Source: Stutzerimonas stutzeri TS44
Lineage (GTDB): Bacteria > Pseudomonadota > Gammaproteobacteria > Pseudomonadales > Pseudomonadaceae
NCBI GenBank assembly: GCA_000263395.1
Contig: AJXE01000002.1
Span: 1 to 64,000 of the forward strand
Length of the DNA: 64,000 nucleotides
Direction of reading: 5' to 3'
Shown here: piece by piece, positions 51,597 to 62,243 of the stretch
Layout: every line of letters starts with the position of its first letter
Position numbering within the stretch: position 1 is the first letter of the stretch
The notes under the pieces: model-generated
Databases searched by the model: none
What the model was told of the DNA's origin: nothing
What the model saw: only the letters and a program-made list of their open reading frames with translations
Translations under genes and position numbers: made by a program

Positions 51597-52618
51597 TCGT
51601 CGCCGCTAGCGGGCCGCGGCTGGTCGAGCTTGAGCACGCCTTCATCGAAGATATTCAGCCGCTCGCGCACCCGGCCGGGTGACGCCGGTTCGTCCGTGGC
51701 GGCTTCCGGAGCGGGCGGGCTCGCCGGCGCCGCTGGCACCTTGCTTGCGTCGCCGTCAGCGGCCGGCACGAACTGCTCGTTCTCGATGTTGCGCTGCGCC
51801 TTCTTGGTCAGCACCAGGATGTCGATACGCCGGTTGATCGGATTGAGCGGGTTCTTGCGGTCGAACAGCGCCGAGGAGGCGTAGCCGACGACACGGGCGA
51901 TCTGCTCTTCAGGGTAGCGCCCGGCGATGAGCGTGCGACGCGCCGCGTTGGCGCGGTTGGCGGACAGTTCCCAGTTGCCGAAATCGCCCTTGCCGGCGTA
52001 CGGCTTGGCGTCGGTATGGCCGCTGATGCTGATCTTGTTCGGCACCGCGCGAATGGTGTCGCCCATCGCCAGCAGGATGTCCTCGAAATACGGCTGCAGC
52101 TGCGCGCTGCCGAGCGCGAACATCGGACGATTCTCGTCATCCATGATCTGGATGCGCAGCCCATCCTTGGTGATCTCGAACAGGATCTGGTCCTTGAAGC
52201 GCTCCAGCTCGGGATTTTCGTCGATCTTGTTCTGCAGCTCCTGCAGCAGCAGTTCCAGGCGCTCGCGTTCGATCTGTTCGGCGAGGGTTTCCACCTGATC
52301 GCCGTCGATCTGCACATCCGCCTGTGGCACCGCCGGATCGACCTCCCGGTTGAGGGTGCGCTCCGGCGACGGCGTCGGCGTGCCGCCCAGGTCGATGGCG
52401 TGCGGGCTGGCGCTTTCGGTGAAGCCGATGGGGTCCTGGAAATAGCCGGAAATGGCGCGCTTCTGCTCCGGCGTCGCCGAACTCATCAGCCACATCACCA
52501 GGAAGAGCGCCATCATCGCGGTCATGAAGTCGGCCAAGGCGATCTTCCACGCGCCGCCATGATGGCCGCCGGCGACCTTCTTGATCCGCTTGACGATGAT
52601 CGGTTGGTTGTTGTCCAT
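51590..52618 (-). CDS. motB: Flagellar stator protein MotB
   Basis: 342 residues. MotB anchors the stator to peptidoglycan. The transmembrane helix with the proton-binding aspartate is [18 protein letters not shown] (about residue 30). The OmpA-like domain (about 150-280) has [21 protein letters not shown] and [12 protein letters not shown] Pro/Ala-rich tail follows. It lies 9 bp after motA. Confidence 0.97.
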   Translation of the reverse strand: MDNNQPIIVKRIKKVAGGHHGGAWKIALADFMTAMMALFLVMWLMSSATPEQKRAISGYFQDPIGFTESASPHAIDLGGTPTPSPERTLNREVDPAVPQADVQIDGDQVETLAEQIERERLELLLQELQNKIDENPELERFKDQILFEITKDGLRIQIMDDENRPMFALGSAQLQPYFEDILLAMGDTIRAVPNKISISGHTDAKPYAGKGDFGNWELSANRANAARRTLIAGRYPEEQIARVVGYASSALFDRKNPLNPINRRIDILVLTKKAQRNIENEQFVPAADGDASKVPAAPASPPAPEAATDEPASPGRVRERLNIFDEGVLKLDQPRPASGDDQ

Positions 52619-52626
52619 AGCCGCGC

Positions 52627-53478
52627 TTAGCTGCCACGCATGGCTTGCTCAAGCTCGATGAAGCTCGGGCGGTGGGCATGGAACAGCACCTTGCGGCCGA
52701 ACTCGACGGCCAGGGTCGGCGGCATGCCGGACGCCGAGGCGACCAGGGTGGCCTTGATCGCCTCGTAGAGGTTCAGCTCCTCGCGCGCGTCGTGTTCGAG
52801 CGAGGCGGACAGCGGGCCGAAGAAGCCGTAGGCGGCGAGGATACCGAGGAAGGTACCGACCAGCGCGGCGCCGACCTTCTCGCCGATCTCGGCGTTGTTG
52901 GCATCGGCCAGCACCGACATGGTCAGCACGATGCCGAGCACCGCGGCGACGATACCCATCGCCGGCAGGCCGTCGGCAATGCGATTCACCGCATGCGCGG
53001 GATGCTCCAGTTCCTCCTTGAGGCTGGCCAGCTCCATGTCGAACAGCCCCTCGAGTTCGTGCGGGGCCATGTTGCCGGTGGACATGATGCGCAGGTAATC
53101 GCAGATGAACGCGGTCATGCGCTCGTCCTTGAGCACGCCGGGGTACTTGCTGAACAGCGGGCTGGCGGCTGGGTCCTCGAGGTCGGCCTCGATCGCCATC
53201 ATGCCTTCGCGACGGCTCTTGTTGAGCACCGAATAGAGCAGGCCGAGCACTTCCAGGTAATAGGTCTGGGTGAAGCGGCTGCTGAACATCTTCAGCGATT
53301 TCTGGAAGACGATCTTCGTCGTGCTGCCCGGGTTGGCCTGCAGGAACGCGCCGAGCGCGGCGCCACCGATGATCAGCACTTCGAACGGATGGATGAGTGC
53401 CGCCAGGGCGCCGCCGGCGAGCATGAAACCGCCGAGCACGCTGCCGATTACCACGATGATGCCGAGAATCTTGACCAT
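52627..53478 (-). CDS. motA: Flagellar stator protein MotA
   Basis: 283 residues with four membrane helices, at about 1-30, 30-50, 165-195 and 200-225. MotA conducts protons with MotB and pushes FliG. The cytoplasmic loop has the charged segment (DERMTAFICDYLRIMSTGNM), and VGAALVGTFLGILAAYGFFGPL carries the channel helix. P. aeruginosa also has MotCD elsewhere; this pair corresponds to its MotAB. Confidence 0.97.
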   Translation of the reverse strand: MVKILGIIVVIGSVLGGFMLAGGALAALIHPFEVLIIGGAALGAFLQANPGSTTKIVFQKSLKMFSSRFTQTYYLEVLGLLYSVLNKSRREGMMAIEADLEDPAASPLFSKYPGVLKDERMTAFICDYLRIMSTGNMAPHELEGLFDMELASLKEELEHPAHAVNRIADGLPAMGIVAAVLGIVLTMSVLADANNAEIGEKVGAALVGTFLGILAAYGFFGPLSASLEHDAREELNLYEAIKATLVASASGMPPTLAVEFGRKVLFHAHRPSFIELEQAMRGS

Positions 53479-53586
53479 AGGTACGTCTGGGAAGCCTGAT
53501 TACCAACCGCTCGAAACGAACCGGAGCACGTTCGCACAGCGGCTCCGCGCTCCGTCAAGGAGGGGTATCTGAAAGAATTGTTCGGG

Positions 53587-53613
53587 TTATCGGAACTTTT
53601 GCGCCAGACTAAA
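53587..53613 (-). promoter_or_regulatory. Candidate FliA (sigma-28) promoter for motAB
   Basis: The minus strand reads TTTAGTCT, 11 bp, TCCGATAA, against the flagellar consensus TAAAGTTT-N11-GCCGATAA. The -10 matches at 7 of 8 positions and the -35 at 5 of 8. It lies 109 bp before the motA ATG, in the region shared with the divergent HDOD gene. Confidence 0.5.
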
Positions 53614-53644
53614 GAGCATCCCGACGAAAAGCCAGTTCGGCGCC

Positions 53645-55171
53645 ATGACCACAACGACAACAACTTCGCTCCCCCGCAGCATCTCCGCCTGGATCAAGCT
53701 TCTCGACGATACCCCGCTGCCGGCATTCGCCGCAGTGCACGACAGCGTGCGCCGGGCGCTGCGTGACGACAGCCAGTCCATGCGCCAGATCGCCGAGCGG
53801 GTGCAACCCAGCCCGGTGCTGGCGCTGAGTTTCATCCGCGAAGCCAATCGGCATGGCGGCGACGGCCAGCCCGCGGAAAACCTCGAAACCGCGCTCAGCC
53901 GCATCGGCGTGGCGCGCGCCGAACGCCTCCTCGAACGCATTCCCGCCACGCCGACCGCCGCCATGCCGCCGGCGCTGCGGCAGATGGTGCTGATCAGCCG
54001 GCACGCCAGCCAGCAGGCCAGCGGCCTGTTCGCCGGCCGCCTGGCGCGCCTGTGGCAGGACATCCACTGGGGCAGCCTGCTGTTCCTCGCGCCAGTCTGG
54101 GCGCTGCTGACCGCGCGGCCGCAGCTGTTCGAGGCCTGGGAGCAGCGCGTGCTGGTCGGCGGCGAACCGCTGCGGCGGGTCGAACAGCAGCTGCTCGGCG
54201 TGCCGTTGCTGGAGCTGTGCCTGAAGCTCGCCGAACACTGGCACCTGCCCGACTGGATCATCCAGGGCTACCGCCTGCTCGGCGGCAATCGCCGGCTGCT
54301 GGTCAAGGCCCTGCACATCGCCCGCGACAACGCCCACCCGTTGCAGCAACAGCAACGCCTGGACGCCGACCCCGAACTGCGCCGCTGGCTGACCCTGCCG
54401 AACAACACCATCGTGCTGGCCAACGGCCTGGCGCTCGCCGCGCATCACAGTTGGAGCGGCGTGCACAGCCTGCGCTGGCAGCAACTGATCGGCCTGTACC
54501 TGCAACTGCCGGTGGCGCAGGTGCAGCAACTGGTCCACCAGCAGGCCGTCGACAGCGCGCGAGCCATCGGCCCGACCGATCTCTGGCACCCGGCGCAGGG
54601 GCTGCTGTGGCCGTGGGACAGCCGCTTCCAGCACAAGAAGACCGGCACCGCCAGCGTGCCCGACGCCGGGGCGCTGGCGCGCTGGCGCGACGCCTGCCGC
54701 GAGCTGCTGAGTGCGCCCAGCCCCTTCAGCAACGTGCACCAGCTGACGGCCTGCGCGCGCACTGCGCTGGTCAGCATCGGCATGCAGCGCGTGCTGCTGA
54801 TGCTGCTGGACCGCAAGAGCCAGCGGCTGGTCGCGCAACAGGACGTCGGCCTGCCGGAGCACGCCGCGCGCCTGATCCTCGACCCACAGCACAGCCAGGT
54901 GCTGCGCCGGCTGCTGGACAAGCCCGCGCTGCTGCACCTGCAACCGAACAACGTCGCGACCTTCTCGGCACTGCTGCCCGGCACGCTCAAGGCGCTGTTC
55001 GCCGGCGAGCACCTGCTGCTGCGCTCGCTGGGCAGCGATGGTCGCGTGCTGATGCTGCTGATCGCCGACCAGGACAACGCCGCGTTCAGCGCCCCGACGC
55101 TGCAGGCCTTCGACAAGACCGCGCAGTGCATCGAGCGCGCGCTGGGGCATTTCAGCAAGCGCGGCAGCTGA
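53645..55171 (+). CDS. HDOD-domain protein
   Basis: 508 residues. The N-terminal HDOD domain (about 15-215) lacks the HD metal-binding residues, as in the whole family, and acts in signalling scaffolds. It has LLDDTPLPAFAAVHDSVRRAL and PAENLETALSRIGVARAERLL. The C-terminal half (about 330-500) is probably a GAF-like sensory domain. It is divergent from motAB and next to rhdA, as in P. aeruginosa; the role may be in motility or c-di-GMP signalling but is not known. Confidence 0.85.
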   Translation: MTTTTTTSLPRSISAWIKLLDDTPLPAFAAVHDSVRRALRDDSQSMRQIAERVQPSPVLALSFIREANRHGGDGQPAENLETALSRIGVARAERLLERIPATPTAAMPPALRQMVLISRHASQQASGLFAGRLARLWQDIHWGSLLFLAPVWALLTARPQLFEAWEQRVLVGGEPLRRVEQQLLGVPLLELCLKLAEHWHLPDWIIQGYRLLGGNRRLLVKALHIARDNAHPLQQQQRLDADPELRRWLTLPNNTIVLANGLALAAHHSWSGVHSLRWQQLIGLYLQLPVAQVQQLVHQQAVDSARAIGPTDLWHPAQGLLWPWDSRFQHKKTGTASVPDAGALARWRDACRELLSAPSPFSNVHQLTACARTALVSIGMQRVLLMLLDRKSQRLVAQQDVGLPEHAARLILDPQHSQVLRRLLDKPALLHLQPNNVATFSALLPGTLKALFAGEHLLLRSLGSDGRVLMLLIADQDNAAFSAPTLQAFDKTAQCIERALGHFSKRGS

Positions 55172-55216
55172 GCTTTTTCGCTAGACTGCGCCCTCACCGA
55201 CCAGCCGAGACCTGCC

Positions 55217-56032
55217 GTGTCCGCCTTCGCCAACCTGCCCCTGGTAATCGAGCCTGCCGATCTGGCCGAACGCCTGCACGCCCCCGAGCTGATCCTGGTC
55301 GACCTCACCAGCGCCGCCCGCTATGCCGAAGGCCACCTGCCCGGCGCACGCTTCGTCGATCCCAAGCAGACCCAGCTGGGCCAGCCGCCAGCGCCCGGGC
55401 TGCTACCGCCCAAGGCGCAGCTCGAAGCGCTGTTCGGCGCCCTCGGCCATCGCGCCGAGGCGGTCTACGTGGTCTATGACGACGAGGGCGGCGGCTGGGC
55501 CGGGCGCTTCATCTGGCTGCTCGACGTGATCGGCCATCGCCACTACCACTATCTCGACGGCGGCCTGCATGCCTGGCTGGCCGAACGCCGCCCGCTGTCG
55601 CGCGAGGTGCCGGCCGCAGCTGGCGGCCCGGTCGCGCTGCAATTCGACAGCGCGCCCATCGCCACCCGTGAGTACCTCGAAAGCCGTCTCGGCGCCGACG
55701 ATCTGGTGGTCTGGGACGCCCGCTCGCCGCAGGAATACCGCGGCGAGAAGGTGCTTGCCGCCCGCGGCGGACACATCCCCGGCGCGGTGAACTTCGAGTG
55801 GACCGCCGGCATGGACCCGGCGCGCGCGCTGCGCATCCGCGGCGACATCGCCGAGCAACTCCAGACGCTCGGCATCGTGGCGGAGAAGGAAATCATCACC
55901 CACTGCCAGACGCATCACCGCTCCGGCTTCACCTACCTGCTGGCCAAGGCCCTGGGCTATCCCAGAGTCAAGGGCTACGCCGGCTCCTGGGGCGAATGGG
56001 GCAACCTGCCCGATACGCCGATCCAGTCATGA
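55217..56032 (+). CDS. rhdA: Thiosulfate sulfurtransferase (rhodanese) RhdA
   Basis: 271 residues with a GTG start, the same length as A. vinelandii RhdA. Two rhodanese domains are present; the catalytic loop in the second is HCQTHHRSG, the characteristic RhdA active site. It transfers sulfur from thiosulfate to cyanide or thiols, and may protect against oxidative stress. It overlaps the region of psd by a few bases only through an alternative start. Confidence 0.97.
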   Translation: MSAFANLPLVIEPADLAERLHAPELILVDLTSAARYAEGHLPGARFVDPKQTQLGQPPAPGLLPPKAQLEALFGALGHRAEAVYVVYDDEGGGWAGRFIWLLDVIGHRHYHYLDGGLHAWLAERRPLSREVPAAAGGPVALQFDSAPIATREYLESRLGADDLVVWDARSPQEYRGEKVLAARGGHIPGAVNFEWTAGMDPARALRIRGDIAEQLQTLGIVAEKEIITHCQTHHRSGFTYLLAKALGYPRVKGYAGSWGEWGNLPDTPIQS

Positions 56033-56043
56033 AAAGGTCATCA

Positions 56044-56907
56044 ATGAAAGATCGCTTGTTCGTCATCAGCCAGTACCTGCTGCCGCATCACCTGATCTCG
56101 CGCCTGGCCGGCTGCCTGGCCGAATGCCGCATCCCCTGGCTGAAGAACGCCTTCATCACCTGTTTCGCCCGACACTTCGGGGTGGACATGAGCCAGGCGC
56201 AGATCGAGGACCCGAGCGCCTACGAGCATTTCAACGCCTTCTTCACCCGCGCACTGAAGGACGACGCCCGCCCGCTGGACCCGACGCCCGGCGCCATCCT
56301 CAATCCATGCGACGGCGCCATCAGCCAGTTGGGCAAAATCGAACAGGGCCGCATCTTCCAGGCCAAGGGCCACAGCTACAGCGTGACGGAACTGCTCGGC
56401 GGCGATCACCAGCGCGCCGCGCCGTTCATGGGCGGCGACTTCGCTACCGTCTATCTGTCGCCCAAGGATTACCACCGGGTGCACATGCCGATCACTGGCA
56501 CCCTGCGCGAGATGATCTACGTACCGGGACGCATCTTCTCGGTGAACACCGTGACCGCCCAGGGCGTGCCGGAACTGTTCGCGCGCAACGAGCGCGTGGT
56601 GTGCATCTTCGACACCGAGCACGGGCCGATGGCGATGGTGCTGGTCGGCGCGATGATCGTCGCCAGCATCGAAACGGTCTGGGCCGGCCTCGTCACGCCG
56701 CCCAAGCGCGCGCTGAAGACGTTCCGCTACGACGAATCCGCGCGGGCGCCGATCCGGCTGGAGAAAGGCGCGGAAATGGGTCGCTTCAAACTCGGTTCCA
56801 CGGTGATCCTGCTGTTCGGACCGGAGCAGGTACGCTGGGCCGAGCAACTGGGCGCGCTGAGCCCGGTGTGCATGGGCACGGCACTCGGCCAGGCGCAGGC
56901 GGACTGA
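56044..56907 (+). CDS. psd: Phosphatidylserine decarboxylase proenzyme
   Basis: 287 residues from the ATG at 56044, with AAAAGG upstream. Psd makes phosphatidylethanolamine in the inner membrane. It self-cleaves at [11 protein letters not shown] to form the pyruvoyl group (LGST motif) and has [11 protein letters not shown] and [16 protein letters not shown]. It follows rhdA closely and is probably cotranscribed. Confidence 0.98.
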   Translation: MKDRLFVISQYLLPHHLISRLAGCLAECRIPWLKNAFITCFARHFGVDMSQAQIEDPSAYEHFNAFFTRALKDDARPLDPTPGAILNPCDGAISQLGKIEQGRIFQAKGHSYSVTELLGGDHQRAAPFMGGDFATVYLSPKDYHRVHMPITGTLREMIYVPGRIFSVNTVTAQGVPELFARNERVVCIFDTEHGPMAMVLVGAMIVASIETVWAGLVTPPKRALKTFRYDESARAPIRLEKGAEMGRFKLGSTVILLFGPEQVRWAEQLGALSPVCMGTALGQAQAD

Positions 56908-57104
56908 ACACCGGCGGCCGGCGCCACGGGCAGGCCGCCGCACCACCCTCGCCAGGGCACTCGACACCCTGCGACAACCTCGTGTACCGGAACGACCAAT
57001 CATCGGATAATATCAAAATGCCATCGCAAACCATCAACGCGGCGTGGCACAGCTGATAGAGTTCGCTGACAGGGCACCGATGTCGGTGCCGCGGGAGTTT
57101 CCGC

Positions 57105-58907
57105 TTGCAGAGTGTTCATTTGCCATTGCGCGTACCCACGCCGACCCAGCAGAGCCTGAGTTTCTGCGAGGCGAACGTGCGTGCACTGCAGCTGTGGCTC
57201 GCCGGCCTGCCCAAGGCCAACCTGGGAGAGATGGCCCGCCAGCTCTACCAGGCGCTGGTGGAGATCAACCAGCTGCGCGTGCCGGCGCAGACCCGCCTGC
57301 AACTGCTGGAACTGCTGCGCCCCGAGGTGCACTACGTCTGCGCACATCTCGAGCGCCACTACCTCAACCAGCCGATCGTGCTCGACGAGCGCCCGCGCAA
57401 GGTCGCCGGCCTCTGCCAGGCGCTGCAGAATCACCTGGCCACCGGCTACAAGCTGATCGTCGTGCGCGCCCTCGCGCACCCCGGGCAGGATCGCGCGCAG
57501 CTCCTGACGATCGCGCTGCAGCGCGCGGTGCACAGCCTCGGCGCGCTGCTGACGCGCGCCACCCAGCTCTACAGCCCGGCCGCCGAGAGCCTCTGGTTCG
57601 AGCTGCACCAGCTCTACCAGCTCGCCACGCAGTACGCCGTGCAGGACAGCGCGGTGCGCGATCCGCTGGCGCACCACGCTCCGGAACTGAGCACCGGGCA
57701 GAGCTACCTCGCCACCCTGCTGCTGGGCTGCGCGCGCTGCAACCAGCTGCGCCAGTCCGGCATCGCCCAGTTGGCCAGGGCGCTGGAAGCCTGGAGTGCG
57801 CTGGCCGTCGTGCAGCCGGCCAGCACGCCCTCCAGCCTGTTCGTCTTCTCGCCGCAGCACGACAGCGCGCCGCGCTATCGCTCGCTGTTCGCCCGCGACG
57901 CGCTGGCGGGCCTATGCGGGATCGACACCAGCCGGCTGGTCGCGGCGCTCGCCGAGCACCTGCGCCTGCCGCCGGAGCATCGCGACCGTTCGTCGCTGCC
58001 GGGCGCCAGCGGCATCGGCGACGACCTGCTGCTGCACCTGAGCGCGGCCTGGGGCGACATGTCCGAGCGCTGCTTCCCACGCACCTCCGCCAACGGCACC
58101 CTGCACCTGTGCATCGGCATGAGCGCGCTGCACTACCAGCTCGCCGGCCAGCGCCCGTTCAACGCCGTGCTGGAACGTCACGCGGAGCCCAGCTCGGCAG
58201 TGTTCAAGGCCAACAACGGCGCCGCCGACATCTGGGCGAACGCCTTCGATGCGCGAGGCGCCACAGGCGACAGCCTGCTGCCTGACGAACACATCGAGTT
58301 CGTGCGCCCGCTCAACCCCGGCCAGGCACCGGCGGCGGCGGTCGCCAGCGGCGAGCAGGCCTATCCCGATTTCGAGGTGCGCCTGGTCAACCACAGCCCC
58401 GGCGGCTACTGCCTGGCCTGGCCGGCCGAGGTGCCCGCACAGCTGCAGACCGGCGAGCTGCTGGGGCTGCGCGACGCCGGCAACGGCTGGAGCGTCGCCG
58501 TGGTGCGCTGGGTTCGCCAGGTGCGCGGCGGCGGCACGCAGATGGGCGTTGAACTGATCGCCCCGCAGGCGCAACCCTGCGGCCTGCGTCTGCTGCGCAA
58601 GACCGAATTGGGCAGCGAGTACCTGCGCGCGCTGCTGCTGCCGGCAATTCCGGCCATCGGCCAGGCCGCGACCCTGATCGCCCCACGCCTGCCGTTCCAG
58701 CAGGGCCACAAGGTGCTGATCAACCAGCAAGGCAACGAGCAACGCGTCCTGCTGCAGCGCCGCCAGAGCCAGGCCGGCAACTACAACCAGTTCGAATACC
58801 AGCTCATCGGCCAGCCGCCCGTCGAGCCGGAGATGCTGGTCACAGCCTGGGGCACCCGGGGAAGCGAAGGCGCTGCAGATTTTGACTCACTCTGGAAGTC
58901 GCTGTAG
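57105..58907 (+). CDS. PilZ-like protein upstream of FimX
   Basis: 600 residues with a TTG start chosen for its GGGAG site seven bases upstream. The N-terminal 400 residues are helical and of unknown fold. Residues about 420-500 resemble a PilZ domain, with the NHSPGG turn in place of DxSxxG and no RxxxR arm, so c-di-GMP binding is doubtful. Its place before fimX matches P. aeruginosa PA4958 (from memory). A 197-bp gap separates it from psd. It probably works with FimX in type IV pilus control. Confidence 0.8.
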   Translation: MQSVHLPLRVPTPTQQSLSFCEANVRALQLWLAGLPKANLGEMARQLYQALVEINQLRVPAQTRLQLLELLRPEVHYVCAHLERHYLNQPIVLDERPRKVAGLCQALQNHLATGYKLIVVRALAHPGQDRAQLLTIALQRAVHSLGALLTRATQLYSPAAESLWFELHQLYQLATQYAVQDSAVRDPLAHHAPELSTGQSYLATLLLGCARCNQLRQSGIAQLARALEAWSALAVVQPASTPSSLFVFSPQHDSAPRYRSLFARDALAGLCGIDTSRLVAALAEHLRLPPEHRDRSSLPGASGIGDDLLLHLSAAWGDMSERCFPRTSANGTLHLCIGMSALHYQLAGQRPFNAVLERHAEPSSAVFKANNGAADIWANAFDARGATGDSLLPDEHIEFVRPLNPGQAPAAAVASGEQAYPDFEVRLVNHSPGGYCLAWPAEVPAQLQTGELLGLRDAGNGWSVAVVRWVRQVRGGGTQMGVELIAPQAQPCGLRLLRKTELGSEYLRALLLPAIPAIGQAATLIAPRLPFQQGHKVLINQQGNEQRVLLQRRQSQAGNYNQFEYQLIGQPPVEPEMLVTAWGTRGSEGAADFDSLWKSL

Positions 58908-58968
58908 ATTGCCGGCACCCGTATTTTCGCCCGCCCGCGCACCTTCGGCGCGCCTTTGATCTGTCGTC

Positions 58969-61038
58969 ATGGCCCTGCAAAAGAAAACCATCCGCCTGTT
59001 GATTCTCGAGGATTCGCAGAACGAAGCCGAGCGTCTGGTCAGCCTGTTCCGCAATGCCGGCCAGGCCACCCGGGTGCACCGGCTCACCTCCAGCGACGAC
59101 CTCGCGAGCGCGCTGCAACAGACCTGGGACCTGCTGATCGCCGCGCCGCAGAGCGAGAATCTCGAACCGGGCGAGGCCATCGCGGCCATCCGCCGGCAGG
59201 CCAAGGACATCCCGATCATCCAGCTCACTGCGAGCAACGACGCCGAAGCGATCACCGATGCGCTGACGCTCGGCGCCCAGGATGCGCTGCCGCAGGGCGA
59301 GGACGAGTGGCTGCTGCTGGTGGCCAACCGCGAGCTGGTCAATCTCGAACAGCGGCGCGCCCGGCGCTCGGCGGAAGTGGCGCTGCGCGAGGCGGAGAAG
59401 CGCTGCCAGCTGCTGCTCGACAGCTCGGTGGACGCCATCGCCTACGTGCATGACGGCATGCACATCTATGCCAACCGCGCCTACCGGGAGCTGTTCGGCT
59501 ACGCCGACGTCGAAGACCTTGAAGGCATGCCGATGATCGACCTGATCGAAGCCTGCGACCAGGGTAGCTTCAAGACCTTCCTGAAGAACTACCCGACCCA
59601 GGAAGACGACTGCGAGCTGACCTGCAGCGGCGTACGCGTCGATGGCGGCAGCTTCAAGGCGCGCATGCACTTCTCGCCGGCCACCTACGATGGCGAGCCA
59701 TGCATCCAGGTGGTGATCCGCGCCGACAGCGACAGCGAAGAGCTGCAGAAGCTGCGCGAGATCAGCGCGCAGGACCCGATTACCGGCCTGCACAACCGCA
59801 ACCACTTCACCGAACTGGTCGACAGCGCCGTCGAGCGCACGGTCAATGCCGGCCAGAACGCCAGCCTGGCCTATATCCGCGTCGACCGCTTCGCCGCCCT
59901 GCAGGCCGAAAACGGCCTGAGCGATGCCGACCAACTGCTGCGCCAGCTGGCTGACGTGCTGCGCGGACACTTCGACGCGCAGGCGCAACTGGCCCGTTTT
60001 GCCGACGACGTGTTCACCGTGCTGCAACCCGGCCTCACCCCGGACCAGGCCGAGTCCTCGCTGCGCAAGCTGCTGACCCGCGTCGAGGGCCACCTGTTCG
60101 ACATCGGCGGGCGCACCGTGCAGACCACGCTGAGCATCGGCGTTGCCGGCCTGGATGAGAAGACCGCGCGCACCCAGGACGTCATCGAGCGCGCCCACCG
60201 CTGCGCCGACGAACTCACCGACGGCAACGCACTCAAGCGCTACGACCCGGCCGACGAACTGGCGGCGGCGGCAAGCCGCGGCAATATCGCCGCCATGCTG
60301 CAGCAGGCACTGGACACCAACAGTTTCCGTCTGCTGTTCCAGCCGATCATCAGCCTGCGCGACGACAGCCACGAGCACTACGAGGCGCTGCTGCGCCTGC
60401 TCGATCCACAGGGCGTCGAGGTTCCGCCGGCGCAGTTCCTCAGCGCCGCCAGCGACGCCGGCCTGGCCGACAAGATCGACCGCTGGGTGATCCTCAACTC
60501 GATCAAGCTGCTCGCCGAGCATCGCAGCAAGGGCCACCACAGCACGCGGCTGTTCCTGCACCTGTCCGCCAGCAGCCTGCAGGACGCCGGCCTGCTGCCC
60601 TGGCTCGGTGTCGTGCTCAAGGCAGCCCGCCTGCCGGGCGATGCGCTGGTGTTCGAGCTCAACGAGCCGGATGCGGTGGCCTATCTCAAACCCGCCAAGG
60701 CGCTGGCCCAGGGCCTCGGCGAACTGGGCTGCCAGCTGGCGCTGAGCAACTTCGGCTGCGCGCTCAACCCCTTCAACACACTGCGTCACCTGAATGCGCT
60801 GTTCGTCAAGGTCGACGGCTCCTACACCCAGGACCTGAGCCGTCAGGAAAACCAGGAAGCGCTCAAGCAACTGCTCGCCGACCTGCACGAGCACAAGCGC
60901 CTGAGCATCGTGCCCTTCGTCGAGAGCGCCACGGTGCTGGCGACGCTCTGGCAGGCCGGCGTCAACTACATCCAGGGGCACTACCTGCAAGGCCCCAGCC
61001 AGTCGATGGACTACAACTTCTCCGCGGACGAGGAGTGA
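58969..61038 (+). CDS. fimX: FimX, c-di-GMP receptor for type IV pilus assembly
   Basis: 689 residues, near the 691 of P. aeruginosa FimX. Order: a REC-like domain (about 1-130), PAS (about 145-260), GGDEF (about 265-420) and EAL (about 430-689). The GGDEF signature is degraded to FADDVF, so no cyclase activity is expected. The EAL motif is EALLRL, but the DDFG loop is NFGC and the KVDGSY follows, so it probably binds c-di-GMP without hydrolysing it. In P. aeruginosa FimX localises at the pole and promotes pilus assembly and twitching. Confidence 0.93.
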   Translation: MALQKKTIRLLILEDSQNEAERLVSLFRNAGQATRVHRLTSSDDLASALQQTWDLLIAAPQSENLEPGEAIAAIRRQAKDIPIIQLTASNDAEAITDALTLGAQDALPQGEDEWLLLVANRELVNLEQRRARRSAEVALREAEKRCQLLLDSSVDAIAYVHDGMHIYANRAYRELFGYADVEDLEGMPMIDLIEACDQGSFKTFLKNYPTQEDDCELTCSGVRVDGGSFKARMHFSPATYDGEPCIQVVIRADSDSEELQKLREISAQDPITGLHNRNHFTELVDSAVERTVNAGQNASLAYIRVDRFAALQAENGLSDADQLLRQLADVLRGHFDAQAQLARFADDVFTVLQPGLTPDQAESSLRKLLTRVEGHLFDIGGRTVQTTLSIGVAGLDEKTARTQDVIERAHRCADELTDGNALKRYDPADELAAAASRGNIAAMLQQALDTNSFRLLFQPIISLRDDSHEHYEALLRLLDPQGVEVPPAQFLSAASDAGLADKIDRWVILNSIKLLAEHRSKGHHSTRLFLHLSASSLQDAGLLPWLGVVLKAARLPGDALVFELNEPDAVAYLKPAKALAQGLGELGCQLALSNFGCALNPFNTLRHLNALFVKVDGSYTQDLSRQENQEALKQLLADLHEHKRLSIVPFVESATVLATLWQAGVNYIQGHYLQGPSQSMDYNFSADEE

Positions 61039-61139
61039 TCGCGCCCGGCATCAGGCACGACCTTGATCGGGATCAGCGAGACGTCACAGCACTCGACTAG
61101 AGTGTCCTGACGTCTTTTGATCCGAGAGGAGTCGCCATC

Positions 61140-62213
61140 ATGGCCATGATGAAAGCCGCGGTGTTCGTCGAACCGGGCCGTATCGAACTGCAGGACAAGC
61201 CGATCCCCGAAATCGGCCCCAACGATGCGCTGCTGCGCATCACCACCACCACCATCTGCGGCACCGACGTACACATCCTCAAGGGCGAATACCCGGTCGC
61301 GCGCGGCCTGACCATCGGCCACGAGCCGGTGGGCATCATCGAAAAACTCGGCAGCAACGTGCAGGGCTACCAGGAGGGCCAGCGGGTCATCGCCGGCGCC
61401 ATCTGCCCGAACTTCTCCTCCTACGCCAGCCAGGACGGCCTCTCCTCGCAGGATGGCGGCTGCAGCTGCCACGGCTACAAACCGATGGGCGGCTGGCGCT
61501 TCGGCAACACCATCGACGGCACCCAGGCCGAGTACGTGCTGGTTCCCGACGCCCAGGCCAATCTGGCGCCGGTGCCGGACGGGCTGACCGACGAGCAGGT
61601 GCTGATGTGCCCGGACATCATGTCCACCGGCTTCGCCGGCGCCGAGGCGGCCAACATCAAGATCGGCGACATCGTGGTGATCTTCGCCCAGGGGCCGATC
61701 GGCCTCTGCGCCACCGCCGGTGCCAAGCTGCGCGGCGCGAGCACCATCATCGCGGTGGACGGCGTCGATGCGCGGCTGGATATCGCGCGACAGATGGGCG
61801 CCGACGTGACGCTGAACTTCCGCAACGTCGATGTCGTCGACGAAATCATGAAGCTGACCGGGGGCCGCGGCGTCGATGCCGCCATTGAGGCGCTCGGCAC
61901 CCAGACCACCTTCGAACAGGCGCTGCGCGCGCTCAAGCCCGGCGGCACGCTGTCGAGTCTGGGCGTCTACTCCAGCGATCTGACCATCCCGCTGGGCGCG
62001 TTCCATGCCGGCCTCGGCGACAACAAGATCGTTACTTCGCTGTGCCCCGGCGGCAAGGAACGCATGCGTCGCCTGCTCAACGTGGTTGCGTCCGGGCGCG
62101 TCGATCTCGGCCCGCTGGTGACCCACCAGTACACTCTGAACGATATCGAGTCGGCCTACGATCTGTTCGCCAACCAGCGTGATGGCGTGCTCAAGGTCGC
62201 GATCAAGCCCTGA
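61140..62213 (+). CDS. Zinc-dependent secondary-alcohol-type dehydrogenase
   Basis: 357 residues. Medium-chain dehydrogenase of the tetrameric secondary-alcohol branch (Clostridium beijerinckii-like): catalytic zinc ligands Cys40 (TTICGTDVHI), His61-Glu62 (GHEP) and Asp in CPDIMSTGF. The usual four-cysteine structural zinc lobe is absent. The Rossmann loop has IIAVDGVDAR, whose Asp favours NAD over the NADP preferred by the clostridial enzyme (which has GSR there). AGAGGA lies before the ATG. It sits alone between fimX and serB and has its own terminator. Confidence 0.88.
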   Translation: MAMMKAAVFVEPGRIELQDKPIPEIGPNDALLRITTTTICGTDVHILKGEYPVARGLTIGHEPVGIIEKLGSNVQGYQEGQRVIAGAICPNFSSYASQDGLSSQDGGCSCHGYKPMGGWRFGNTIDGTQAEYVLVPDAQANLAPVPDGLTDEQVLMCPDIMSTGFAGAEAANIKIGDIVVIFAQGPIGLCATAGAKLRGASTIIAVDGVDARLDIARQMGADVTLNFRNVDVVDEIMKLTGGRGVDAAIEALGTQTTFEQALRALKPGGTLSSLGVYSSDLTIPLGAFHAGLGDNKIVTSLCPGGKERMRRLLNVVASGRVDLGPLVTHQYTLNDIESAYDLFANQRDGVLKVAIKP

Positions 62214-62243
62214 CGGCAGCCACACGCGTCAAGCGACCAGAAA

